Positions 1-9,633 of a stretch of DNA of 64,000 bases are shown in pieces. Under the pieces are notes generated by a model. It had not been told where the DNA came from and searched no databases. It saw nothing but the letters and a program-made list of their open reading frames with translations. The stretch's first letter is position 1, and each line of letters begins with the position of its first letter. The translations under genes and the position numbers were made by a program. Source of the stretch: Fragilaria crotonensis (lineage: Eukaryota; Bacillariophyta; Fragilariophyceae; Fragilariales; Fragilariaceae); contig JAKSYS010000028.1 in NCBI GenBank assembly GCA_022925895.1, positions 62,001 through 126,000 of the forward strand, in the 5' to 3' direction.

Positions 1-393
1 GAGTAGTCCGCTATACACCTTGCATTTCACAAGGAGATCCGTCATGTGAGTTACAACTACAGGTAGTAGGCTTGTGGGTGTGTGTTGTGGATCAGGAATC
101 ATCAGGTGGTGATCAGTTTTCCTTGAACGTTGACGCTGAATATGCTCAGAAACAGTTTCTCACCATCAGACTCCTTCACTGTGCTGCACTTGTGACTTTG
201 AAACTTTAGGGACACAACATCGTTGCGATGGAGAGCCCGTGTGGCTAAAACAACGACAGCGACGGCTCAATCGCCAAACTCGGAAACCAAGGACGGACTT
301 TTAAAAACGTCGTCGTTTAACGACAAGGACAAGGAGAAGCGATACATTCACAACAATGGCTGCTTCGGGACTGGTTTATCCTGGTTGGATGGT
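1..393. other. 5' intergenic stretch, no gene seen
   Basis: No convincing gene is visible. The frame of the downstream coding region stays open from about position 202 but has no ATG before 394, so this stretch probably holds its promoter and leader. An unseen upstream exon is possible. Confidence 0.4.
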
Positions 394-1050
394 ATGGCGG
401 CGGGTGCTGTGGGATCCTCCTTACTGGCATGTCAACAGCGACATGTAATTCCCATTTTGACCCAAACAGCCGCCATTTCCACTCTGGTCATGGGCCCGTA
501 CGCCGCCTATCAGAACCGAAAATTGAGGGCCGTGGGAGGATTGCGGGCGGAACACAATCGATTGCGACGAGAAACCAATGAGTTTCAAATTCAGAATGAG
601 GTACTGCTGCGTCGCATGCAACGTCTGGATGGGGCAGTTTCCAGTTTGGAACGGGCGGAACGAGAATTGTCCGCAGTTGTTAAGAATCAGTCGGAACTGG
701 AACGACTCCAACGAGCCGTGGCGCGGCGGAATCAAATTTTGGGGGAAATGAAACAATGTCTAGTGCAGCAGGTGTTGCAAGATATTCTGGCCGTGGTTGT
801 AAAATCTGATCGGGATTCGGATTTTCAAATTGCACCGCAAGAGTTAGAGGTTTTGGTGTTGCGGATGAAAGCAATAGCGGGAGTGCAGTTCAATGAACGC
901 AATTTTAGAGGCATCATGGCAGCTGGTGATCGGAGAATAGCAAGTGTATTTGCCGTGATCCGATCTCTCATGAAAGATGATGATACCAGCAATGACGTAT
1001 TTACATTTCATCCTGAAGACTTGGTCTCGCAAGCGAACCATGTTGTGTAG
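394..1050 (+). CDS. Hypothetical membrane-anchored coiled-coil protein
   Basis: I do not recognise a family. From the first in-frame ATG the protein has 218 residues. The N-terminal third is hydrophobic and small-residue rich (MAAGAVGSSLLAC, then a segment ending in LVMGPYAAY), so one or two membrane passes are likely. Residues of about 50-130 form a charged, heptad-like helix rich in E, R, Q and L (RAEHNRLRRETNEFQIQNE), typical of a coiled coil. The C-terminal 90 residues look globular and contain a stretch resembling an EF-hand-like helix-loop (DFQIAPQELEVLVLRMK) without a clear calcium loop. The frame is open upstream to about 202 without an ATG, so the start is uncertain and a 5' exon could exist. 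It converges on eIF3c with a 119-bp gap. Confidence 0.6.
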   Translation: MAAGAVGSSLLACQQRHVIPILTQTAAISTLVMGPYAAYQNRKLRAVGGLRAEHNRLRRETNEFQIQNEVLLRRMQRLDGAVSSLERAERELSAVVKNQSELERLQRAVARRNQILGEMKQCLVQQVLQDILAVVVKSDRDSDFQIAPQELEVLVLRMKAIAGVQFNERNFRGIMAAGDRRIASVFAVIRSLMKDDDTSNDVFTFHPEDLVSQANHVV

Positions 1051-1169
1051 GTAATGTCGTTTCGAAATGCGTACTTTACGCTATAGTAGTTGATTGATTA
1101 AACTGTTGTTAAATGGGGCTTGTTGTTGGTGTGCACTTAGCAATTTCACGCTGCTGGACCTTAAGTTCT

Positions 1170-4100
1170 TCAATAACGAGATCGTCCACCGCCACCACCA
1201 CGGCCTCCATCACGGTTATTGGAGTTACCACCTCGCCCACGTCCGCCGCCACCACCACGACCTCGCCCGCGGCCGCCATCTCCACGACCGCCCTCTCCGC
1301 GGCCGCCACTGCCTCGTCCACCACTACTGCGACCACGTCCACCGCCCCCTGTGTTGCTGCGGAACCCACCTCGTCCACCACCACCAGATTGATTGCTCTG
1401 TCGCCCGTCTTGATGATGGTAATCGCCACCCTCCTTGTATCCGTACGACCCAGAGGCGGCATCCAACAAGCGCTCATTTGACTCGACCAAGGTCACTGCC
1501 TTCTCGGAGAATTGAAGAGCCATCAATTGCAACGACGTTGGCTCTACTTTGCGCATTACAATCGTTTCGGTAGGTTGATCCCAACTAGCGTACAGGTCAC
1601 GGTTGATGATCATCTTCGACACCACAGAGTGCACTTCATTCTTGGACATTTCAAACATGCCGCATAGCTGGGTCAGCGACAGCGACTCGTACTGATTAGA
1701 AAAAGCAAAAAGGTAGGTACGCAAGCCTTCCAACTTGATTTTCTCAAACAGCATCTTTTGAATCTGCGCAGCACTGCTTTCGCCGGGGACCAACTTCCAC
1801 ACATCCATATCCGTCAGGAAGTGTGCGCACGTTTTCCAATCTCCCGTGCGGAGTGCCTTACTGGCACGCATGACAAAGTCACGTGTCTGCTCTGGGGGAC
1901 CTGTAAAGACTTGACGTTGGTACATGTCATGATGCTTTCGGAACGTACGAGAAATGACCCGAGCACGGCGCTCTTCCGCGGCCGCCATGTTGGGAACCTC
2001 CAACAACATGGCCGAAATCAAGTGGCAGGCTTCCAACAAATCCAAATTGATATGCATGTGGTACGGCACTTGCCGACGTTTCTCTGCCTTTTCCTCATCG
2101 GGTGTCTTGTCGTTGAAACGACCCGTCGAAACGCCCTGCGCCAAGAGTTCACGGACGCGACCAGAACAAGTGTCAGCCAAGGCTTGATGGGCGCTCCAAA
2201 TCTTGCCCAATCGGAAGGCAGCCATACCCAATGTCACCATCATGCGATTAAACATAATCATGGTTGACACATCACCAGCATTGGCGATGGTGTCCTGAAG
2301 ATGTGACATGAGCAACAAATCACGGGCTTCCGTGAAGCGGTCGTGCAGGGCATGATGGTAAATGTGACAAATCATCGCCCGCGTCTTGGAACGATCCGTT
2401 CCGTGCTGGTAGACGAATGTAGCAATGTCGGAAATCAAATCAGCGGAGTTTATCGCTATCGTACTCTCTGGTACATTAGGCCTGGGGCCAACAGCAGCAG
2501 GGTGAGTGTGGGCAAAATTCGGTTTCTTAACAGCACCAGCCTCGTCGGACAAGCAGGCAGGATGCAACAAGTCTGCCTCTCCGTATTTGCGGTAGAACAT
2601 ATTAGCTTTGTCCACAGCTTGACCAATGGAATCGTGTTGGTAGTAGATGTGCTCGAAACGAAGCTGAGCCAATAGTGCAGCGTCTTCAAGAGCATTTTCT
2701 CGCTCATAATAGGCTTGGCCTTTTGTCAACAGCTCAACCAAGATGGATTCGTCACGAAGGCGGGCAATAAACTCTTTTGTATGAGGAGAAATTTGCTGCA
2801 CGCTTTTGACATACTCTTGTTCCAAAGTCGAAAGGAATAGGGAATACGATCCAAGGACGTAAATTGTTTTCTTCTCTTCTTCTGTCATATTCTCCTCTTT
2901 CTCCAGACGGAGGCGTTCGGCACGTTCATCCTCAGTCTCAGCTTCGCCAGTGGTAGGATTGACGAGCTTATCATCGGCAGCGATCGCCGCCATGGCTCCA
3001 TCAGTGGACGATGCAACCGCCTTCATTTTCTGCCCACCAGCGATTCCGATCAATTCGACTTCCTCGATTGAAGCCTTTCCAAGTGTGTATCCCTCGTCCA
3101 GGGTATCGGTAGTACGCGACAAGTAGTTCGCACAGGCCTTCCAGGTCTTGGTGGGCATGTAGTCATCCATACTACGCTGCAAATCAAACTGAGCAGTGAT
3201 GACATTCATCAAGATCGGAATCTCAACACGGGGTCCAAACTCAAGGGAGAGTTTCGCCAGTGCTTCCAACTGTCTGAGAACCTGGCGCATGTCGGTTCCA
3301 CGACGTCCACGGGAAGCAATCAACTCCTTCACCTTCTTGTTGATCATGCTAGGAGTCAAATTTTCAGCCGGTAGGACGGACTTGGAAGCCATGCTGGATT
3401 CTGACGCCTGAGCAGCGGCTTCAGCCGCCTTCTTGGCCTCGGCACGACTCTTGGCGCGTTCATCCTTGTTCTTGACAACTTTCTTTGTGGTGACAGTGTT
3501 CTTCTTGAGCCAGCGGGCACGACCCTTGAGCTCCGCGTACGCGCCCTGTTCTTCATCGTCGGATTCTTCATCGCTGTCACTGTCAGACGCCCACTCATCG
3601 TCGTCATCATCCTTGTCGTCGTCGCTGTCAGCATCATCGTCGCTGTCCGAATCCTGTGTGAGATGAAAGCAAAATGTTGGTTAGTGAGGTTGAGCTAGCG
3701 GAAGCGTCCAGAAATGCGGTCTCAAAATGTCCACTCAAAACATGGTTTATACTTGGTAACAAGTTTGTCTCATCTACCCCGCACAACTGCCTCCCGCACT
3801 GCTTTGTCAGCAACGCATCAGAGGCATCATCCGGGACAGAAGTCAGAAACGAGGAATTCAGCTCTCGAGAGAGTGAAGGGCATCCCTGTGGATAATAAAT
3901 AGCCGGAAACGATTGATCGAGCGATCGACGAACAAAAAATGAGGGGAGTACGTACCGAATCGCTGCTGTCACTGCTGCTACTGCTGTCACTGGACGGCTT
4001 TTTCCTAGCTGCTGGCTTTGCAGGGGCGGCGTCACTATCAGATGAGGAGGAAGAGCCAGAATCATCATCGTCGTCATCGTCCTCATCGTCGTCGCTATCT

Positions 4101-4627
4101 CCATCGTCTTCATCAATAATTGGATTCTTGCGATAGTGATCCATAACCACCTGGAAGGGTTTGTTGTGCTTCTTGAGCGTGAGCTTCATACGATTCAAGG
4201 CGCGTCCCTGATTCGGAGTTAGCTTCTTGAATGCCACCTTATCCTCCAGACATTCCTTGACAAAGTCTTCCAATTCTACTAGAGTGCGAACCAATTGACG
4301 AGGAACTCCAGCCGCCAGAACTTTTTTCGCCTTGATCATGGCCTTGCTGAGTTCATCAAACTCGCTCTGAATTTTCTTGAAATCCCTCTGTTTCATAAAT
4401 CCCCTTATATTCTTAATATGCGACGTGAATGCCTCGAGAGAGCGCTCCTTGGCAGATTTCACGACGCGAACATCATCTTCGGAATCGGAATCATCAGAAA
4501 AGTCCACCCAACGGGATCCGTCCTTCCGATTGTTGTTATCGACAATGGACTCGTCCGAGGAGTCCGAGTCGTCAGAGGCGGAATCTGAATCATCCGAACT
4601 ACCGCCGGCAGCCCAAAAGCGAGACAT
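1170..4627 (-). CDS. EIF3C: Eukaryotic translation initiation factor 3 subunit C
   Basis: Subunit of the eIF3 complex, which binds the 40S ribosome and bridges eIF1, eIF5 and the pre-initiation complex in the cytosol. Two exons are visible: 4627-3956 and 3653-1170, separated by a 302-bp intron (3955-3654) with GTACGT donor and CAG acceptor. The join is in phase 0 and gives 1051 residues. The N-terminus is acidic and serine-rich (MSRFWAAGGSSDDSDS), as in known eIF3c. The NIP1-type N-terminal region follows, then a second acidic and lysine-rich linker at the exon junction, then the helical/PCI region in exon 2 with the typical C-terminal winged helix (SLTQLCGMFEMSKNEV). The last ~75 residues are an RGG/GRG-rich tail. 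The start is the ATG at 4627, immediately before the acidic N-terminus. Reading frame is intact across both exons. Confidence 0.93.
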
Positions 4628-5075
4628 ACTTGAGAGTGGTTTGTTTGTTTTTAGAAAGAGGTCTGAAGTTGAGCAAGATCTACCTCACCAACACCGAGGT
4701 TGCTGATCTTGATTTGGTTGTGTCGGTGGTACCGGGTGTATGCGGCAAGGGGAAAGCAAGGATGCGGCTGCGGCTCTCATGGAGGACGTTCCGTCCTAGG
4801 TTATGAGCTACAATATTTCCAGACCCGGAAAATCACAGTGCATGGGATGATGCTGTTGCCCCTACCGGTAGTGCAGTACAGTACTTGTACGTACAAATGC
4901 CTTAGCACCGTCTTCTCCAAAAACCCGCAGACGCAGAAAATCTCGGATCCCGGATTCTCTCATTTTTCTGACACCACATCTCGGATGGATTGATCAACCA
5001 CCAAAATACTTGTACCAGTACCTCGTCAGTGGAAAGAGAGCAGACTGCAGATTGCAGATCGAGCATAGACCGATC
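4628..5075. promoter_or_regulatory. Divergent promoter region between eIF3c and the acetyltransferase gene
   Basis: A 448-bp gap separates two divergently transcribed genes, so both promoters must lie here. GTAC-containing palindromes occur around 4875-4895 and 5010-5020. I see no clear TATA box. Confidence 0.4.
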
Positions 5076-5918
5076 ATGACGATGGTGAATTGCTGTCTGT
5101 TCCTCCTCCTGGCGACACTGCAACTTTCTACATGCAAAGCATTCGTGATAACTACCCGTGCGCAAGCATGCCCATCGCACCTCTTTTCCACCGCAGCAGA
5201 CAGTGTCTCCATGGGTCGAATCACGTCTGAAGTCGACATTCAGCTTGCGGCAGCGTTCATGGTAGATGCCTTTTGGCTGAATTCACCCCAAGGACTTGTG
5301 CTAGACGAATCTGTCAATGATGGCACCAAGAAAGGCTTAATCGAGCATCAGGTCGATGACTTGCTAGAAAAGTACGGCGAGCGCATGGGAAAACGATCTT
5401 TGGACACGGTCTTAATTCAAGCCGTTGACTCTTCGACAAAGGAAATTCTTGGATTAGTGGGATTGGAAGTATCTCTCTTGAACAAAGATATTGGCGACAC
5501 CTTATCTACTACAAAGAGTGACAATTTGCTTAAAAACGCCGTTGCATCGCTCGGGCCCAAGGATCGACGTCTCTACAAGAGCGCCTCGGTCCAACAGATT
5601 GCCACCGAACTCTTGCCTCCCGAATTGGAAGCCGTGGCCGTTTTGAGCAACCTGGTCGTGTCGCCCACCGCACGACGTCGGGGAATCGCACAAATGTTGT
5701 GTGCCCAAGTCGAACGTGTGGCAAATGACGAATGGGGTTACCCATCCCTGTACTTACGAGTCGAACAAGACAACGCTGCGGCAAGGACACTTTATGAAAC
5801 TAAATTGGGATTCTCCGAAAAATACGTGCTGCCGGGAGCCATGGGAGTACGTATTCAGGATGGCAGCTTTTCAGTGATCCAGGCGGATACGTTGGTTCTT
5901 TGCAAGAACCTTCAGTAA
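5076..5918 (+). CDS. GNAT-family N-acetyltransferase, probably plastid-targeted
   Basis: The protein has 280 residues. The N-terminus is a signal peptide (MTMVNCCLFLLLATLQLS) followed by C-K-A-F-V, resembling the diatom ASAFAP cleavage site with its essential F, and then a Ser/Thr/Ala-rich transit-like stretch. This bipartite leader predicts import into the complex plastid. The GNAT fold follows. Motif A, the acetyl-CoA pyrophosphate loop, reads VVSPTARRRGIAQMLC near residue 190 (R/Q-x-x-G-x-G/A type), and motif B includes LRVEQDNAAARTLYETKLGF near residue 230. The substrate cannot be told from sequence. The ATG at 5076 was chosen because it opens directly into the signal peptide; the frame is also open further upstream. 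Frame is intact. Confidence 0.82.
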   Translation: MTMVNCCLFLLLATLQLSTCKAFVITTRAQACPSHLFSTAADSVSMGRITSEVDIQLAAAFMVDAFWLNSPQGLVLDESVNDGTKKGLIEHQVDDLLEKYGERMGKRSLDTVLIQAVDSSTKEILGLVGLEVSLLNKDIGDTLSTTKSDNLLKNAVASLGPKDRRLYKSASVQQIATELLPPELEAVAVLSNLVVSPTARRRGIAQMLCAQVERVANDEWGYPSLYLRVEQDNAAARTLYETKLGFSEKYVLPGAMGVRIQDGSFSVIQADTLVLCKNLQ

Positions 5919-6368
5919 GAGGGACCGCGATCTTTCCAGGTTTTTCGACCTTTTGGTAGAGGTGATCCCGCTTTGTTGTACTCCAAATACTCCTTGTCGC
6001 TTACAGTGTAATTGTCTGTCTACACTCATCTAAGCATCGCTTGCCTGTCTACTTTATTTAATTTCAGCCAAGGTGCACTTCAGATTGCTCTGATTCGTAC
6101 ATCACCATCAGTCTCAGTGGCAAGTGGCGAGGTGTCGTCGGACCTTATTTTGTCTTGCATTTATTAACTACTGGCACTTCAACACTGGAGTACCAGGTAC
6201 TGGCGTATTTCGAGTCACGTATCACATTCGTGACTAATTCCCCCTACGTCTTGCTCTCGCCAAAAAAAAATTGTCGCGACGGCGCGTTCAATGCACTCAC
6301 AAATTCGATACTCGGACTTTGGGTGATACAACGACCTTGGGGAAAAAACGAACGATCCGGACTGAACG
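5919..6368. other. Intergenic, no gene seen
   Basis: 450 bp between two co-directional genes. It should hold the 3' end of the acetyltransferase transcript and the promoter of the next gene. An A9 tract lies near 6262. Confidence 0.4.
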
Positions 6369-7085
6369 ATGGCTGCTGTGATTGGAAGAGGTGTTCAGCG
6401 AGGAGTCGGAGGCAGTGATCAGCAGTGTTTGAAATCGCCCTTCATCGCCTACTATATTGTGGTGGTTTCGTTGAATTCGGTCGCAGTCATAGGCGGTGCC
6501 ATATCCCAGTTTGACCTTCATCGAGGACAATCATCATGGTACAATAACTACGATCGGTGTGATGCATGGCTCTTTACGAATGGTATCTTTGGGGTACTTC
6601 ATATATTGGGAGCACTGTATATAGTCCGAAAAATTCAGGAACCTGAAGATGCGATTGAAGCCCATCCAATGGACTATCAGCTACAACAACATCATCATCA
6701 TCAGCAGCAGCAGCACGCCAAGGGCAGTGGAAACACTGTGTGGTGGCAGGGCAACAAGGTTCATGTGCAACCAGTTCACGTGCAACCAGTTCAACTGCCA
6801 CAATTCCAATCAAACAAGCCCGTCATTTCAGAGTATGCCCAAAAATCTATTGGAGCACCACAATCATGGGTCCGCGTGAAACACGTTTTGATGGAGAACG
6901 TTGTGGTCGCCATTTATTTTCTGGTCTATCTTGTGTATTTGTTTTGGCACATGTTCGTTGAAATGAACCCCTGCAATGATGGTATGAGGTTTACGCAGCG
7001 GGCCGCGGATATCTTTGTTGTGGCATCTCCATGTGCCTTTGTCTTCTCCGTGGTTACAATGTTGATGGACAGGCGACAGATATAA
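6369..7085 (+). CDS. Hypothetical four-helix membrane protein with His/Gln linker
   Basis: No family recognised. The 238-residue protein has four hydrophobic segments at roughly residues 25-48, 65-88, 176-195 and 212-232. Between helices 2 and 3 is a low-complexity hydrophilic loop with a run of His and Gln (QQHHHHQQQQH) followed by a short tandem motif, VHVQPVHVQPVQ. Conserved-looking acidic and Cys residues sit at the ends of helices (YDRCDAWLF, EMNPCNDG). The layout of two helical hairpins around a variable loop recalls tetraspan or MARVEL-type proteins, but no signature supports naming it. Start is the only ATG before the first helix. Frame is intact. Confidence 0.7.
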   Translation: MAAVIGRGVQRGVGGSDQQCLKSPFIAYYIVVVSLNSVAVIGGAISQFDLHRGQSSWYNNYDRCDAWLFTNGIFGVLHILGALYIVRKIQEPEDAIEAHPMDYQLQQHHHHQQQQHAKGSGNTVWWQGNKVHVQPVHVQPVQLPQFQSNKPVISEYAQKSIGAPQSWVRVKHVLMENVVVAIYFLVYLVYLFWHMFVEMNPCNDGMRFTQRAADIFVVASPCAFVFSVVTMLMDRRQI

Positions 7086-7697
7086 CGAACATAGGCCACC
7101 TCGTTTTTTTACTCGAAATTTGAGTGACCCACGTTAGCGCCATGGTTATACTTTCTCTTGGCTGAATGCTTCCTTGCATCTTCATGGTTCGTGGTCGTGG
7201 TGAAGCTGGAGAGGTGGGTGGATGGTGCATGTAGGGGTCTACGGGTACGAGTGATTACTGGAGTACTTTCAGTACTGGATACTAGCTAGCTAGTACTAGT
7301 ACCCGAGAACCGGAGTATTGAGCAAACTGCAAACTGCAACACTGCAACACTGCAACACTGCAACTACAGACTACGACAGTACGTACTACGTACGCCATGC
7401 AAACATGCAAACCAGCGATCGGCTACGGAAAAGGTACTAGTACAAGTACTTGTAATACTCCAGTACTGTGGAATCTTCTTGTAAATGAGGCTCATTGTTA
7501 TATGGCGTCACATTTCCCTGTCAAGTGTGAAGACGAGCTCACCCAGTACAAGTACCTGGTAGGCGCTGGGACACGTCCCACGTGCCCGTCATGTATGAGA
7601 TGGCATCCTATTCAAGTTCTGGGATTTCAGCTCACATCGGGGGTGCGAGTGAATCTCCACAATCTCTTGAGGATCCGCGAGATCACCGTTCGTTGGC
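7086..7697. other. Intergenic stretch with GTAC-rich DNA and a short tandem repeat
   Basis: No gene is supported. The DNA around 7255-7310 and 7376-7465 is dense in GTAC/AGTACT palindromes. A short repeat built on CTGCAACA is listed separately. Confidence 0.45.
7323..7366. repeat. Short tandem repeat, CTGCAA(CA) units
   Basis: Roughly five units related to ACTGCAA/CTGCAACA follow one another, with a 7-bp then 8-bp period. This is a simple microsatellite-like tract in intergenic DNA. Confidence 0.7.
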
Positions 7698-8081
7698 ATG
7701 GACCTTGCAGCCGTGTTTCCCACTGGCAAAATAAAGGCGCAATTGCAGAGTCATAAGGATGTTGGAAAGATCCCAAAACCAACCGAAGAATTCATCGCTT
7801 GCTGTTCGGCTCTCATGCTCGAGAAACTTGTCCACAAGGACAACCCAACTTCGGAATCCGTTGTGACACTCGAACAGATCAAAGCGGCGGCCTCACAGTA
7901 TGCATTTATTCAATTAGATGAAGTGCAAAACCAGAACGCTCCCAGGGCAACGAAAAAGAGACGTACGACAAAAACCAAGGAGATTCAGGCTGTGCAGCAA
8001 GTGGCAGATGCGGTAGCAGTGGAGCCTTCTATCGAGCAGAGTGTGCGTGTGATTCACGATGAAGACGACTATGACTTGTAA
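7698..8081 (+). CDS. Small histone-fold protein (NF-YC/DRAP1/CHRAC-like)
   Basis: The 127-residue protein opens with a pattern typical of CBF/NF-Y-type histone folds: FPTGKIKAQLQSHKDVGKI, then a long alpha-2-like helix (EEFIACCSALMLEKLV) and an alpha-3-like stretch (VTLEQIKAAASQYAFIQL). Such proteins pair with a second histone-fold partner and bind DNA, for example in NF-Y, NC2, CHRAC or DNA polymerase epsilon. Which pair this belongs to cannot be decided here. A basic patch (ATKKRRTTKTK, about residues 82-95) looks like a nuclear localisation signal, and the tail is acidic (DEDDYDL). The ATG at 7698 fits because the fold starts within ten residues. It converges on the reductase gene with only 65 bp between them. 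Confidence 0.72.
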   Translation: MDLAAVFPTGKIKAQLQSHKDVGKIPKPTEEFIACCSALMLEKLVHKDNPTSESVVTLEQIKAAASQYAFIQLDEVQNQNAPRATKKRRTTKTKEIQAVQQVADAVAVEPSIEQSVRVIHDEDDYDL

Positions 8082-8146
8082 AAACAAAAAGCATTGGATC
8101 CCTGCTTTTCCTGGTTGGATGATCTCCATCGTACGGCGTTTAATGG

Positions 8147-9165
8147 CTACAGAGAACCATCCGATTTCCCTTGAATTCTTGAGAGAATGGCATCCATAAC
8201 TTGATCATACGCCTGTACAGCTCCAAGCTGATGCAGATTTTTCAACGCCTGTTCATTTAATCCACCACGTGTCTGCTCCGAGATTAAATCATCAAGGACA
8301 GAGTCGTTCCCATCCATGGCTCCATCCACAGCATCTTGTACCATGCCTCGGTATTGTTGAATGACGAGTCGCGACGCATCATGTTGTGACAATCCTCCCC
8401 GATCCATCAGCCAATCGCGATTACGTCGCATCGTCCCGTATAAGGGTCCCATGTACACGGTCGATATCATGCAGGCCATGAGTTGATCCTCGGTTTCGCA
8501 ATGGATGACGCCTCCCATGGCGTCCAACAGGTCGACGACGAGAGCATTGGGAGCGGGAGAGTGATAGAGAGATATGCCTTGGTGACGACTGATGGATGGT
8601 AGACAAATTAGTTTGGATACCTGCGACGATGGCAATTTGGAAGCCGTAACGAGTTCGGGAAGTTTCGCGGTGGACTTTTTTAGATTTGAAAATTCGATTG
8701 AGTACGACCGTGAGCTTAGTCTTGTAGTGCAAAAGTGCAAACTGTGGATCACGAACGCGATAAAATACGTACGACTAAAGAGATCAAATTGTGCCTCGAT
8801 TTGTCGAACGAAACGCCTTGCAGAACCTCGCTTGTGAACTTCGGTAACACGCATAAAAACAATAGATCCGACTTGTCTAGAATGTCTTGGTTGTCGTCAT
8901 ATATCGATACAAGAGATGGAAAGTCATTTAAAAGCTTCAATGACTTGCTCTCTGACCGTTTCGTAACCGCAATAGACGAAATCGGGACTTGAGTTTGAGT
9001 GGCGATGCCTCTTGCTATTGCCGATGCTATTGTACCGCATCCAAGAAAGCCGATTCTGGCCCCGTCCAATCGAATTTTGCTTCGTTTGGTTGGTTCTTGA
9101 GGAAGCCATGCTAGTGACACGTCAAAACGAACGAGGGATAACAGCAATGCATTCAGAAAGTTCAT
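8147..9165 (-). CDS. Pyrroline-5-carboxylate reductase-like protein
   Basis: Catalyses the last step of proline synthesis, NAD(P)H-dependent reduction of pyrroline-5-carboxylate. Exon 1 is 9165-8773 and exon 2 is 8674-8147, with a 98-bp intron (GTACGT donor, AAAAAG acceptor) in phase 0, giving 306 residues. The dinucleotide-binding Rossmann loop is IGFLGCGTIASAIARGI near residues 38-54. The C-terminal dimerisation domain has the family pattern SEQTRGGLNEQALKNL (compare TPGGxTxxxL). The first 20 residues are hydrophobic (MNFLNALLLSLVRFDVSLAW), suggesting a signal or organelle leader, though no clear AF motif is present. The family is usually about 270 residues; the excess is this leader. A P5CR-related dehydrogenase with another substrate cannot be excluded. 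Confidence 0.8.
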
Positions 9166-9633
9166 GATTTCGTGACTGATTCATGAGTATATTGAATCAT
9201 GACATCGTGACTCGTACTCCACCAAGCATGTGAAATAACAACAGCACGATAGGTGAGTAAAGCGTAAAGCCAAGTATGATACTACTGGTACCGGAGAATT
9301 TTGTTCGAGTACTCAAGAACCAGGATGTATCGAGCCGCGAACCGCGAAGCACATCTTCATTATTGCATGAAGGAAGCCTAATACTACAGTAGCTTATAGT
9401 GTCTCCAATGCAACCAGGTTCATGGTTTCATGGATCATCGTCATGGAAAACTTTTCTGAGTTAGTCCTCGGAATCCGAGAACAAGCAATCGACTTCCCAG
9501 CTCGATAAGTATTCGATATCAGGATCAGGTGAGATACCCGGACAATAAGACTCATCGACCCCGCTTTGTTTGAAAGAAGTAGATCACTCACGTCATCAAG
9601 AGTACGCTTCTTGACGGAGCTCAGCTTCCAGCG
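9166..9633. other. Intergenic, no gene seen
   Basis: 468 bp between two minus-strand genes. It contains the probable promoter of the reductase gene and the 3' region of the next gene. I see nothing else. Confidence 0.4.

Noticed and set aside
1113-1481. Thr/Ser/Ala-rich and His-rich open frames opposite the end of eIF3c
   Set aside because: They are antisense shadows of the Gly/Arg-rich repeat tail; their composition is forced by the GGN/CGN codons on the other strand.
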